Shown here piece after piece: positions 34,046 through 43,272 of a stretch of DNA of 64,000 nt; the stretch's first letter is position 1; each line of letters starts with the position of its first letter. The position numbers and the translations under genes are program-made. Source of the stretch: Prosthecobacter debontii (GTDB taxonomy: Bacteria; Verrucomicrobiota; Verrucomicrobiia; Verrucomicrobiales; Verrucomicrobiaceae); NCBI GenBank assembly GCA_945860295.1, contig CAMAQH010000007.1, forward strand, positions 62,001 to 126,000. The letters are read 5' to 3'. The notes under the pieces were generated by a model. That model was not told where the DNA came from. It searched no databases and saw only the letters and a list, made by a program, of their open reading frames with translations.

Positions 34046-35932
34046 ATGAACATCACCCGCCGCTTTCTCCTCAAGCTCACGCCACTCCTGTTTTGGCGTG
34101 GTTCAACATCATCGCTCGCTGCTGCCGATACCGAAGCTGCGCTCCCATTCGGCGCTACCTATCCACAGCTTGACTCCCTCGCAGTAGGCGATTGGTGGAA
34201 TGCCAAACAGCCCTCAGCGAAAAAAGCCGCGCTGCCTCCCGCGATGGACGTGCCGCGAGATCAGATCGTCGCCTTTGCGCTCTACACTTATGATAACGGT
34301 GTGCTGAAGCTGACAGCGCAGTTCTTTCCGCTGAAGCCCGATGAAGCGCGACAAGCGCGGCTGGAGTTTCAACGCGATGGCGTTTGGACCAAGGTCGCCA
34401 CGGAAGCGATCCTCTATCCCGGCTGGAGTGCGCATTTTCGCGTCGAGAAATGGGATGCCACGCAGAACGTCGCCTATCGCGTGCGCCATGGCGACAAGGC
34501 GATGTTTGAGGGTCTGATCCGGCGTGATCCTATCGACAAGAATGAGATCGTCATCGCCAACATGTCCTGCAATTCCAGCCGCACTGGCGGACTGCGGCCG
34601 GAGATCGTCGAGCATCTGCGGGCGCAAGATCCCGACCTGCTGTTCTTCGCGGGCGACCAGACCTATCGTCATACCGAGCACACCGCAGGCTGGATCGAGT
34701 TCGGGCTTCAGTTTCGCGATGTGATGTGCGACCGGCCGACGATCTGCATCCCCGATGATCATGACGTGGGCCAGCCCAATCTCTGGGGCGAGAACGGCAA
34801 GCAGTGTCTCCGCGAAGACGGCAGTGATGGCGGCTTCCTCTATCCAGCGGAGTATGTGAACCAAGTGCAACGCCAACAGGCCTGGAACCTGCCCGATCCG
34901 GTCGATCCAGCACCTGTCGAGCGCGGCGTCACCGTTTATTTCACCCGTCTGCGAGTCGGTGGCGTGGACTTTGCCATTCTTGAAGATCGCAAATTCAAGT
35001 CCGGTCCGTTTGGCAAGATTCCCTTAATGGGACCGCGCCCAGATCACATCAACGACCCCGCTTACGATCCGAAGACGGTTGACCTTCCTGGACTGCAATT
35101 GCTCGGCGAGCGCCAGGAAAAATTCCTGCACGACTGGGCGCAGGACTGGACCGGTAGCGAGATGAAAGCCGTGCTCTCTGCGACCTCCTTCTGCGGGGCC
35201 GTGCACATGCATGGCAAGGCCGACAACCGCCTGCTCGCCGACCTCGATTGCAACGGCTGGCCGCAGACTCCTCGCAACCGTGCGCTCGAAGAAATCCGCC
35301 GAGCCTGGGCAGTGCATCTTTGCGGCGATCAACACCTCGCCGTCGTCACCAAGCAAGGCATTACCGATCATGGCGATGGTCCCTATTCTTTCACCAGTCC
35401 CGCCTTGGTGAATACGACCTATGGCCGCTGGTGGCATCCGCTCGATGAAAAGCCCGGCCCCAATCCCGTGCCCGGCAGTCCGCTCCCATGGACCGGCGAC
35501 TTCAAAGACGGGCTCGGCAACAAACTCTCGATGATGGCCTATGCGAACCCGCCTGACATCAAGGACGAACGCCAACGTGCCGATGGCTACGGCATCGCCC
35601 GCTTTGACAAAAAAACCCACCAGATCACCTTCGAATGCTGGCCTCGCTTTTCCGAAGCCGAGAAGTCCCAGTTCCCCGGCTGGCCCATCACCGTCGCCAT
35701 GGGAGACAACGATGGCCGCAAAGTTCATGCCGAACTGCCCGAAGTGAAACTCGATGGCGTAACCAAACCCGTCGTCCAAGTCATCGCCGAGTCCACGGGT
35801 GAGATCCTCTACACCGTGCGCTCGCAAACCGAATCCTTCAAACCCCGCGTCTATGCTCCGGGTAAATACACCGTCAAAGCCGGCAAAGACAAACCGGACA
35901 CCGTGGTGAGCAGCGGCCTTGAGGTCATGTGA
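34046..35932 (+). CDS. PhoD-like metallophosphatase, long form, exported
   Basis: This 628-residue exported protein has signal MNITRRFLLKLTPLLFWRGS, near identical to the preceding gene, but the rest is only distantly related. Core phosphatase motifs are visible: NEIVIANMSCNSSRTGGLRP, LLFFAGDQTYRHTEHTAGW, TICIPDDHDVGQPNLWGENG and WAVHLCGDQHLAVVTKQGI. The extended C-terminal part (from about residue 440) has beta-rich segments and no known motif. Long PhoD-like proteins of this type occur beside sulfatases in Planctomycetota and Verrucomicrobiota. Substrate is unknown; a phosphate ester or diester of a polymer is plausible. Confidence 0.83.
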   Translation: MNITRRFLLKLTPLLFWRGSTSSLAAADTEAALPFGATYPQLDSLAVGDWWNAKQPSAKKAALPPAMDVPRDQIVAFALYTYDNGVLKLTAQFFPLKPDEARQARLEFQRDGVWTKVATEAILYPGWSAHFRVEKWDATQNVAYRVRHGDKAMFEGLIRRDPIDKNEIVIANMSCNSSRTGGLRPEIVEHLRAQDPDLLFFAGDQTYRHTEHTAGWIEFGLQFRDVMCDRPTICIPDDHDVGQPNLWGENGKQCLREDGSDGGFLYPAEYVNQVQRQQAWNLPDPVDPAPVERGVTVYFTRLRVGGVDFAILEDRKFKSGPFGKIPLMGPRPDHINDPAYDPKTVDLPGLQLLGERQEKFLHDWAQDWTGSEMKAVLSATSFCGAVHMHGKADNRLLADLDCNGWPQTPRNRALEEIRRAWAVHLCGDQHLAVVTKQGITDHGDGPYSFTSPALVNTTYGRWWHPLDEKPGPNPVPGSPLPWTGDFKDGLGNKLSMMAYANPPDIKDERQRADGYGIARFDKKTHQITFECWPRFSEAEKSQFPGWPITVAMGDNDGRKVHAELPEVKLDGVTKPVVQVIAESTGEILYTVRSQTESFKPRVYAPGKYTVKAGKDKPDTVVSSGLEVM

Positions 35933-35989
35933 TTTCAGGCCGCTGACTGATGTGACCCATTCTTCCAACAATCTAAGTAACGACGACTC

Positions 35990-37513
35990 ATGAAAACTAT
36001 ACTCTTCCTCGCCACTCTCTCGCTGTCGTCAGCAGCGTTCGCCCAAACGAGCCCAAACAAAACTGACCAACCCATCAAGCCTTACAATGTCTTGTTCATC
36101 GCCGTTGACGACCTGAACGACTGGGTCGGGTGCTTCGGCGGCAACTCGCAGGCGATCACGCCCAACCTTGACCGGCTCGCCAAAGAGCATGCCATGGTGA
36201 TGAACAAAGCCTATTGCGCGTCCACGGTCTGCTGCCCGAGCCGCTCGGCGATCCTGACCGGCAAACGCCCCTCCACGACGGGCATTTACGGCAATACGCA
36301 AGACCTGAAGAAGGCCCCCAAAGCCAAGGATGTCGTCACCCTTCCGCAATACTTCGCCAAGAACGGCTACCACACGCTTTCCACTGGAAAGATCTTCCAC
36401 AAGCATCCCACGTCTGAGGGGATGGATGAGGGCCAATGGGCGTTCCAAGAGTTCGCTGAAGGCGGAGGTGGCAACAAAGGCATGCTCTGGGAAGAATCCC
36501 CGTCATCCGCTATAGGCGTAAAAGCCGAAGAAAAGGGCCAAGAGAAAGGGGAGGAAAAGGAAGTGGCGAGGTGGGGGGCGTGCAAAGCACCTGTCGAAGA
36601 GACCAAGGATTATGTCGCCTGCCAATGGGCCGCCGATCAGCTCAAGCGCGATTTCGACGGCAAGCCGTTCTTCATGGCCCTGGGCATCTCCAAACCGCAT
36701 CTGCCGTGGATCGTCCCACAGCAGTTTTTTGACCTCTATCCACTGGAGCAGATCAAGCCCGTCGAAATCTTCCGCGACGATCTCAACGACATCGTGGACG
36801 CGAATGGAAAACGCCTGTTCAAGTCTTCGATTGGCTCGTTTGACGCGATCGACAAAGCCAACATGCACAAGCAAGCGCAACGCGCCTACCTGGCAAACAT
36901 CAGCTACGTGGATCACTGCCTGGGTGTGCTGTTCGATGCGTTGAAGAAGAGCCAGTATGCTGACAACACCATCCTCATGCTGTGGGGCGATCACGGCTGG
37001 CATCTGGGCGAGAAGACGAAATACGGCAAAACCGATCTCTGGGAAGAATCGGACCGCGTGCCCTTCATGGTCCGCGTGCCCGGCATGACTCCCGCCGACG
37101 TCAAATGTGATGGCGTCGTCAACCTGCTCGATATGTATCCCACGTTGGTCGAACTGTGCGGACTCCCGCCCAATGCGGAAAACGAAGGACGTAGCTTTGT
37201 GCCTTTGCTGAAGGACCCGAAAAGGGAGTGGAATCATCCCACCCTGACCACCTACCAGTTCAGCAACCATTCCCTCACCGATGGCCGTTACCGCTACACC
37301 TGGTATGGCGGCAAAGCGAATGGCACCGAGGAACTCTACGACCACAGCACCGATCCTCTGGAACACAAAAATCTGGCCGCGAATCCCGAATCCAAGGAAA
37401 TCATGGCCAAGTTCAGAGTACTCCTGCCTGCGCACAACGAGCCTGACTCCCCCACCAACAAGGATGACAAAAAAGCCATGCGCAAAGCGGGCAAGAAAAA
37501 GGGCGCCGAGTAG
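35990..37513 (+). CDS. exported type I sulfatase, iduronate-2-sulfatase-like
   Basis: This 507-residue secreted sulfatase has a signal peptide ending at AFAQ. The metal site D40-D41 (FIAVDDLNDWVG) and the maturation motif C81-CPSR (residues 81-85) are present; C81 should become formylglycine. Later motifs KTDLWEESDRVPFMVRVPG and DHGWHLGEKTKYGK are those of the iduronate-sulfatase/choline-sulfatase branch. A charged stretch at about 173-203 (VKAEEKGQEKGEEKEVARW) is an unusual insertion. It would remove sulfate esters from a glycan. No formylglycine-generating enzyme is in the window, so maturation must be encoded elsewhere. Confidence 0.9.
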   Translation: MKTILFLATLSLSSAAFAQTSPNKTDQPIKPYNVLFIAVDDLNDWVGCFGGNSQAITPNLDRLAKEHAMVMNKAYCASTVCCPSRSAILTGKRPSTTGIYGNTQDLKKAPKAKDVVTLPQYFAKNGYHTLSTGKIFHKHPTSEGMDEGQWAFQEFAEGGGGNKGMLWEESPSSAIGVKAEEKGQEKGEEKEVARWGACKAPVEETKDYVACQWAADQLKRDFDGKPFFMALGISKPHLPWIVPQQFFDLYPLEQIKPVEIFRDDLNDIVDANGKRLFKSSIGSFDAIDKANMHKQAQRAYLANISYVDHCLGVLFDALKKSQYADNTILMLWGDHGWHLGEKTKYGKTDLWEESDRVPFMVRVPGMTPADVKCDGVVNLLDMYPTLVELCGLPPNAENEGRSFVPLLKDPKREWNHPTLTTYQFSNHSLTDGRYRYTWYGGKANGTEELYDHSTDPLEHKNLAANPESKEIMAKFRVLLPAHNEPDSPTNKDDKKAMRKAGKKKGAE

Positions 37514-37534
37514 TCAGAACTGCGGGAACTCCCT

Positions 37535-37654
37535 GTGAGCTACGAACGCGAACTCAAGCCCGCCATGCAAGAGTGAATAATCCTCCAGCGCGACTTCCTC
37601 CCACTTCCAGTGACGCCCACCGAAGGGCCTGGTGCCCAGAAAGGCAAACACTAA
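37535..37654 (+). pseudogene. possible remnant of a gene 3' end
   Basis: Between the sulfatase and DUF1552 genes one frame reads VSYERELKPAMQE, a TGA, then IILQRDFLPLPVTPTEGPGA and a TAA. The wording looks like coding sequence broken by a nonsense codon rather than random intergenic sequence. I do not recognise the parent family. It may be the tail of a deleted gene, but chance is not excluded. Confidence 0.2.
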
Positions 37655-37672
37655 ACCAACTCCATCAATCCT

Positions 37673-38932
37673 ATGAAATCACACTCCGCCCCGGTCATTG
37701 ATCGTCGTCATTTCCTTCGCGGACTTGGCGTTTCACTCGCGCTACCGGCTTTTGAGAGCCTCAACATCGGCTTTGCGGCTGCGGCTCCGAAGGCTGATCC
37801 GCGTCGCTTGATTTGCATTGGCAATCATCTCGGCTTCTGGCCCGGCGGCTTCTTCCCGACGGCGAAAGGGCGTGACTACGCTCTCAGTCAGACGCTGGCT
37901 CCGTTGCAGGAGTATCGTTCGGACTTCACGGTCTTTTCGCATCTGGATCACGGCGTGAAGGGCGGCCATGGTGCGGTGCACGCGTTTCTCACGGGCGTGA
38001 AGAAGGAGGAATCGGCAGGGTTTCCGGAGAAGAACATTTCAATTGATCAGGCGGCGGCAGAGCATGTCGGCGCAGCGACGCGGTATCCGTCAATCATAGC
38101 GGGGATCGGTGAAGGCACGGACATGTGCTGGAATCGCGCGGGTGTGCATCTGCCGCCGGTGAACAATCCAGCGAGGCTGTTTGAGGCGTTGTTTGTTGAA
38201 GCGAATGCAGATGAGAAGGCATCGGAGCGCGGATGCTTGTCGAACCGGGCGAGCGTGCTCGATGCTTTGCGCGAGTCAGCGAAGCTCATGGCGGGCAATC
38301 TGGATGCGGCGGACCGCAGCAAGCTGGATCAGTATTTGACCTCGGTGCGTGATGTGGAGCGTCGCCTGCAAATATCGGATGCGTGGTTATACAAACCAAA
38401 ACCGAAGTCGCCCATCGACGCGATTAAGGACGAGGAGCGGATGCAGATCGAAGAAATCCCGCTGTTCATGGATTTGATGACGCTGGCGCTGCAAACGGAC
38501 TCGACACGCGTGGCGACCTTTGAAGTCCCGCTCGGATTCCATACCAATGATCTCGATGTCGGCAGCTATCATGGCCTGTCGCATCACAGCAAGCAGGAGG
38601 GTTTGCTCACGCAGCTCCAGACAGTGGAGAAATATCTCATGACACAGTTCGCGCATTTGCTCGGCAAGTTGGAGGAAGCGGGTTTGATGGACAGCACGCT
38701 CGTGGTGATCGGCAGCGGTATGGGCAATGCCTCGAACCATTCGACGAGTGATTTACCGGTGCTTCTTGCTGGTGGTGGCATCAAGCACCAAGGCCATCTG
38801 GTTTGCCCGGAGGAAGACCACAAGCGCATTCAGTTGTCCAATCTCTGGCTCTCCACGCTCCAGTGGTTCGGCGTGGAGCGCGAGCGCTTCGGACGCAGCA
38901 CAGGGACGTTCACGCCGATGAAGATTGCGTGA
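37673..38932 (+). CDS. Tat-exported DUF1552 protein
   Basis: This 419-residue DUF1552 protein has a Tat signal in SAPVIDRRHFLRGLGVSLAL. Family marks are RRLICIGNHLGFWPGGFFPT, SHLDHGVKGGHGAVHAFLTG, SIDQAAAEHVGAATRYPSI, VRDVERRLQIS and ALQTDSTRVATFEVP, with STLVVIGSGMGNASNHSTSD near the end. DUF1552 genes usually sit next to a DUF1592-type cytochrome gene; here that gene is 4.3 kb downstream, after two other genes. The biochemical role is not established. It is probably part of the same exported degradation machinery. Confidence 0.86.
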   Translation: MKSHSAPVIDRRHFLRGLGVSLALPAFESLNIGFAAAAPKADPRRLICIGNHLGFWPGGFFPTAKGRDYALSQTLAPLQEYRSDFTVFSHLDHGVKGGHGAVHAFLTGVKKEESAGFPEKNISIDQAAAEHVGAATRYPSIIAGIGEGTDMCWNRAGVHLPPVNNPARLFEALFVEANADEKASERGCLSNRASVLDALRESAKLMAGNLDAADRSKLDQYLTSVRDVERRLQISDAWLYKPKPKSPIDAIKDEERMQIEEIPLFMDLMTLALQTDSTRVATFEVPLGFHTNDLDVGSYHGLSHHSKQEGLLTQLQTVEKYLMTQFAHLLGKLEEAGLMDSTLVVIGSGMGNASNHSTSDLPVLLAGGGIKHQGHLVCPEEDHKRIQLSNLWLSTLQWFGVERERFGRSTGTFTPMKIA

Positions 38933-38941
38933 GGCCGCGCA

Positions 38942-38956
38942 GTGCTTCAAAAGCAC
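38942..38956. other. small perfect hairpin after the DUF1552 gene
   Basis: A six-base-pair stem GTGCTT/AAGCAC with a three-base loop starts ten bases after the DUF1552 stop. There is no T-run behind it, so it is at best a weak or attenuating terminator or an mRNA 3' end stabiliser before the next gene at 39044. Confidence 0.25.
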
Positions 38957-39043
38957 GGGCGTAATGCACGGTATTGCGGCGGCTCAACAACTTTGAATAC
39001 CCATTATCTTGCCAACAAATCCAATCAACGCAGGGTTCAAATC

Positions 39044-41077
39044 ATGAAAAATCTAAAGAGAGTGCTCAGTTGTATCTCGTTCGTTTGGGCGATTACCCAC
39101 GCGGCCCATGCCCAACCCAAAGACGGCTCCGTTGCGACTTCAAATGTGACTTCCGTTGAAAACGGCTGGGTAACCCTCGTTCCGCCCGAGTTCCTAGGCG
39201 CGATCAACAATCCGCTCAAAGGCTTCCGCGAATACAAGAAGGATGGCTACGGGCTGGTGGAGCGCCAATACATTAAGTGGAGCGACATCGAGATCAGCGC
39301 TGATGACGGCGTGGAGCGCATCATTGCCCACACGAGCAAGATCACCAGCACCAAGGGCAAGCGCTTCGAGGAACTGAACGTCAAGCTCGTGCCGCGTGTG
39401 TATCTTGACTGGAATGGTGAAACGGAATCAAAGAAAGGCCCGCAGCAGCATTGGCCCGCTGACTTGCATACCTTCGACTACGACAGCACCGCTTTTCAGG
39501 CGAGGCTCAAGGCGCTCGTGGCAAAGCTCGGCAAAGCCTGGGACAATGATCCGCGCATCTTTGCCGTGCAGATGGGTCTCATCGGCCACTTTGGCGAGCA
39601 TCACAATCCAGCACCCACCGCAGACCAGCGTCGACTCCTCGTGGAGGCATTTCAAAAGGCATTCAAGAACAAACCTGTGCTGGTCCGGCATACGGACCCT
39701 GAGTTCATGGCGGCTGGCTTCGGCATCTACTACGACACGTTCGCCTACAGCGACCGCGAACCACCCGAAGGCTCCGAGGACCAGTTCCCCTGGCAGGCCA
39801 CGCATGTGTATCCCAACGTCTGGAAACGTGCTCCCATCGAAGGCGAGGTGGAATACAACTGGCAGATGCAACGCGACACCGCGAAGCCCAAGGAGACCTT
39901 CGGACGCACGCCGAACGAAACGATGGAGGAGCCCGCCTACCGTCGCTACATGATCGACAAAATCCGGCGCTATCACGCGAGCTACCTTGGCTGGATCGAT
40001 AACTACGATGAGTCTGACCGCGATGTGCTGGCGGGTGCAGCAGAGCTTCAAAAAGCCTTCGGGTATCGCTTCGTGCTCGATTCCGTCAGCTACCCGCACA
40101 TGGCCGAACCCGCTGGCAAACTGATGGTGAAGCTGGCCGTGCGAAACACCGGTAGCGCTCCATTTTACCTCGACTGGCCCGTGGCGGTCGGGCTGCTTGA
40201 TCCCGAGACGAAAAAGCCCGTGTGGTCGGCTCCGCTCAGTGGTGTGGACATTCGGAAATGGTTGCCGGGCGAGGACTGGGACAGCGCAGCCTTCGCTTAT
40301 CGTCGTGCCGCAAAACAGAACCTCAGCACAGGCTCAGCCACGCTGCCCAGCGGCATGAAAGCTGGCCGCTACATCCTCGCGCTCGCCATTCTTGACCGCC
40401 AAGGCGGCATGGTGCCCAGCGCACGATTTGCGACAACAAACTACCTCCGTGGCGGCTGGCATCCCTTCGGATTCATCGGCATCGGCAAGGCTCCAGAGGA
40501 TGTCGCTTTGACGAACATCCCATTCGATAGCCCCGCTTTCGACGATAGCCTGAGCTACAAGGTTCCTGAAAAGCTCCTGGCCGTGAAGATGCCGCCCGTC
40601 CCTGAAGTGAAAGCCGTTCAGCCGTGGACTCCAGATCCGAAACAGGAACTCATCAACCCCTGGCGCTACTGGAAGCTCCAGGCAGACGGCCATGCCGTAG
40701 AAATGAAGATGCGCACTGACGGACCCGCGGAAGGCCCCGCTGGTCGCCGCGTCATCCGAGTCACAGGTGACTTCGGCAAAGACTCACGCCTCGAACACTC
40801 ATTCGGCAGGGACTGCAAGCTCGACCGCAGCCGCTACCGCTTCGCCTTCCGCGTGCGTGGCACCCCCGGTCAGTCCGTCGAGTTCGAGTTGGCCGACGGC
40901 TGGCACGGCATGACCAAAGAGCCCCCTATTCCGCTCACCGCCGAGTGGCGGGAACATGTCATCGAGTTCGAAGTGAAGTCGTCCTTTAAAGACGAAACCA
41001 CGCTGCGATTCAAACTCCCCGAAAATGCCAAAGGCCACTTTGATCTCACCGACACTCATCTCCGGGAATCGGACTGA
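39044..41077 (+). CDS. exported DUF4832 (glycosidase-like) protein
   Basis: The ATG at 39044, preceded by AGGG, gives MKNLKRVLSCISFVWAITHA, a clear signal peptide; the frame is open up to 38942 but lacks signal character. The 677-residue protein matches DUF4832 and its usual N-terminal DUF4874 region: NPLKGFREYKKDGYGLVERQ, VPRVYLDWNG, IFAVQMGLIGHFGEHHNP, NKPVLVRHTDPEF and YHASYLGWIDNYDESDRDVL. Such proteins have a TIM-barrel related to glycoside hydrolases, and acidic residues in these segments may be catalytic. A C-terminal beta-sandwich (about residues 560-675) probably binds sugar. It is 20 bases upstream of the next gene. Confidence 0.78.
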   Translation: MKNLKRVLSCISFVWAITHAAHAQPKDGSVATSNVTSVENGWVTLVPPEFLGAINNPLKGFREYKKDGYGLVERQYIKWSDIEISADDGVERIIAHTSKITSTKGKRFEELNVKLVPRVYLDWNGETESKKGPQQHWPADLHTFDYDSTAFQARLKALVAKLGKAWDNDPRIFAVQMGLIGHFGEHHNPAPTADQRRLLVEAFQKAFKNKPVLVRHTDPEFMAAGFGIYYDTFAYSDREPPEGSEDQFPWQATHVYPNVWKRAPIEGEVEYNWQMQRDTAKPKETFGRTPNETMEEPAYRRYMIDKIRRYHASYLGWIDNYDESDRDVLAGAAELQKAFGYRFVLDSVSYPHMAEPAGKLMVKLAVRNTGSAPFYLDWPVAVGLLDPETKKPVWSAPLSGVDIRKWLPGEDWDSAAFAYRRAAKQNLSTGSATLPSGMKAGRYILALAILDRQGGMVPSARFATTNYLRGGWHPFGFIGIGKAPEDVALTNIPFDSPAFDDSLSYKVPEKLLAVKMPPVPEVKAVQPWTPDPKQELINPWRYWKLQADGHAVEMKMRTDGPAEGPAGRRVIRVTGDFGKDSRLEHSFGRDCKLDRSRYRFAFRVRGTPGQSVEFELADGWHGMTKEPPIPLTAEWREHVIEFEVKSSFKDETTLRFKLPENAKGHFDLTDTHLRESD

Positions 41078-41097
41078 TTTTCATTTCACGAAGCATC

Positions 41098-43254
41098 ATG
41101 AAACAGCCGACCTTGATTCTCGCCTTGCTTACTTTGGCGCTCACTCACCCAGCGCTCGCCGCACTGAGTTTCCAGCCCGCCGACTCGGCTCCCTTGAAGT
41201 TTGCGGCTGCCGAAATTGAGCGTGCAGCAAAGGACGTCAAACGGCCTGTGCCGGATGTGTCCACCAGCGTAGCGGCAGGCGCGGCGCAGAGTTACCGCAT
41301 CGAGCGGGACGGCGCTAAGGTGCGCGTCATCGGCGGCGATGCGGTTGGCGCGATGTATGGTGGCTTGGACATCGCGGAGGCGATTCGTACGGGCACGCTC
41401 GATACGTTGAAGGATTCCGACAACAAACCGCACATCGAGCGGCGCGGCATTAAGTTCAACATCCCGCTCGATCTCCGCACACCGAGCTATTCGGACAACA
41501 GCTCTTCGGCACAGGCGAATATCTCCGAGATGTGGGACCTGGAGTTCTGGCATGAATTGATCGACCGGATGGCGCGAGACCGCTACAACGTGCTCACACT
41601 TTGGAATCTGCATCCGTTCCCATCGATTGTGAAGGTGCCGGAGTATCCCAAGATCGCCCTGGACGATGTGTGGCGCACCACGGCGGATTTGGTGAAGCCA
41701 TTCGAATCCTTCTCCCCTCGCGGCACCGGCATGGTGAAGCCGTGGATGCTGGAAAGCCACGAGGTCGTGAAACGTATCACCATCGACGAAAAGATAGCGT
41801 TCTGGCGTGCGGTCATGGACCATGCGCATGATCGCGGCATCGAGGTCTATTGGTTCACCTGGAACGTTTTCACCAACGGCACCAGCGGCCAATACAATAT
41901 CACTGACGACCTCGATAACGCCACTACCCGCGACTACTTCCGCAAGAGCCTTCGCGAGACCGTTCTCACCTATCCGCGCCTCGCTGGCATCGGCATCACG
42001 TCAGGCGAGAACATGGACCACAAAGATGGCTCCAAGGGCAAGGAAGAGTGGCTATGGGCAACCTATGGCGAGGGCATCAGCGATGCGTTGAAGAGACAAC
42101 CCGAGCGCAAGTTCCGACTCATTCACCGTCTCCACGAAACCGGACTGAGTCCCATTTTGAACCAATGGAGGGACTATCCTGGTCCCTTCGAGTTCAGCTA
42201 CAAATACGCCGTGGCGCACATGTATGCCTCCCGTGCGCCATCGTTCATCAAAGACCTGCTTCCCGAGATCACGCCCGAGCACCGCACCTGGCTCACCGTG
42301 CGCAACGATGACCTCTACAGCTTCCGCTGGGGTGATTCAGATTTCGCTCGTGCCTTCATCAACAACATGCCTGGGTCCGACAAGCTCGCGGGCTTTTACA
42401 TGGGACCCGACGGCTACATCTGGGGCCGCGATTTCCTCAGCCGCGATGCTGTGTCCGCCGATGGTCGTCGTCAGTTAGTCTGGGATCGCCAGTGGTTCAG
42501 TTTCAATCTCTGGGGCCGCTTGAGTTTTGATCCCACACTGCCCGAAGCGCATTTTCAGCGACTGCTCGGCACACGCCATCCATCCGTCTCCGCAGAGAAA
42601 CTCTTTGCGGCCTCGCAGGCGTCCTCGCGCATCATTCCGCAGGTGACCCGATACAACTGGGGTGGCATCGACCTGCATTGGTATCCCGAGGCGAACCTCA
42701 GTCATCCCAATCAATACAAGGGCTTCTACACCGTGCGGCATTTCATGGAGGGAAAGACAATGCCAGGCGAAAACGTGCGCAGCATCTCCGAGTGGCGGAA
42801 AGACCTCAGTGCCAAAAAAGCCATCACCGCTCAGACGCCGCCGGAAGTCGCAGCCGCACTCGAGCGCAATGCTGACACGACTTTGCAACTCGTCACCGAC
42901 CTGCGCACACAAGCCGCCTCCACGGACAAGGAACTGACGCTGACTCTCGGCGATTACGAAGCGCAGGCGTGGCTGGGCCGGTATTATGCCGCCAAGATTC
43001 GCGGTGCGATTGACCTCGCGGAGTTCAACGTCAGCGCGGATGCCGCAACGCAGGCGTCGTCGATCAAGCATCTGGAAAACGCGCTCGCCCACTGGAAGCA
43101 ATACGCCGCGCTCTACGACCGCCAATACACGCCGCAACTGCTCAACCGCGTCGGCCCCACGGACATTCCTGCTCTCACGGCAAAGGCAGCGGAAGACATC
43201 GAAATCGTCCGCACCTGGAAGCCCGGCACATCTCCCGCCAAGGGGAAGAAATGA
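41098..43254 (+). CDS. exported alpha-glucuronidase-like (GH67N-type) carbohydrate-active protein
   Basis: This 718-residue secreted protein has signal MKQPTLILALLTLALTHPALA. Residues 25-110 resemble the N-terminal domain found in GH67, GH20 and related enzymes (KFAAAEIERAAKDV, YRIERDGAKVRVIGGDAVGA). The central barrel begins HIERRGIKFNIPLDLRTPSY and holds RYNVLTLWNLHPFPSI, GIEVYWFTWNVFTNGTSGQY and RLAGIGITSGENMDHKDG with a plausible acid residue. The C-terminal 150 residues are helical. I do not recognise a characterised family with certainty; it may be an uncharacterised glycosidase. It belongs to the plus-strand degradation run. Confidence 0.6.
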   Translation: MKQPTLILALLTLALTHPALAALSFQPADSAPLKFAAAEIERAAKDVKRPVPDVSTSVAAGAAQSYRIERDGAKVRVIGGDAVGAMYGGLDIAEAIRTGTLDTLKDSDNKPHIERRGIKFNIPLDLRTPSYSDNSSSAQANISEMWDLEFWHELIDRMARDRYNVLTLWNLHPFPSIVKVPEYPKIALDDVWRTTADLVKPFESFSPRGTGMVKPWMLESHEVVKRITIDEKIAFWRAVMDHAHDRGIEVYWFTWNVFTNGTSGQYNITDDLDNATTRDYFRKSLRETVLTYPRLAGIGITSGENMDHKDGSKGKEEWLWATYGEGISDALKRQPERKFRLIHRLHETGLSPILNQWRDYPGPFEFSYKYAVAHMYASRAPSFIKDLLPEITPEHRTWLTVRNDDLYSFRWGDSDFARAFINNMPGSDKLAGFYMGPDGYIWGRDFLSRDAVSADGRRQLVWDRQWFSFNLWGRLSFDPTLPEAHFQRLLGTRHPSVSAEKLFAASQASSRIIPQVTRYNWGGIDLHWYPEANLSHPNQYKGFYTVRHFMEGKTMPGENVRSISEWRKDLSAKKAITAQTPPEVAAALERNADTTLQLVTDLRTQAASTDKELTLTLGDYEAQAWLGRYYAAKIRGAIDLAEFNVSADAATQASSIKHLENALAHWKQYAALYDRQYTPQLLNRVGPTDIPALTAKAAEDIEIVRTWKPGTSPAKGKK

Positions 43255-43272
43255 TCTCCCAAATACAATCAC

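Noticed and set aside
35024-35971. Minus-strand frame of 315 codons antisense to the second PhoD gene
   Set aside because: The plus-strand gene has clear phosphatase motifs and a signal peptide, while the opposite frame has none.
36503-37435. Minus-strand frame of 310 codons antisense to the sulfatase
   Set aside because: The sulfatase motifs on the plus strand explain the region.
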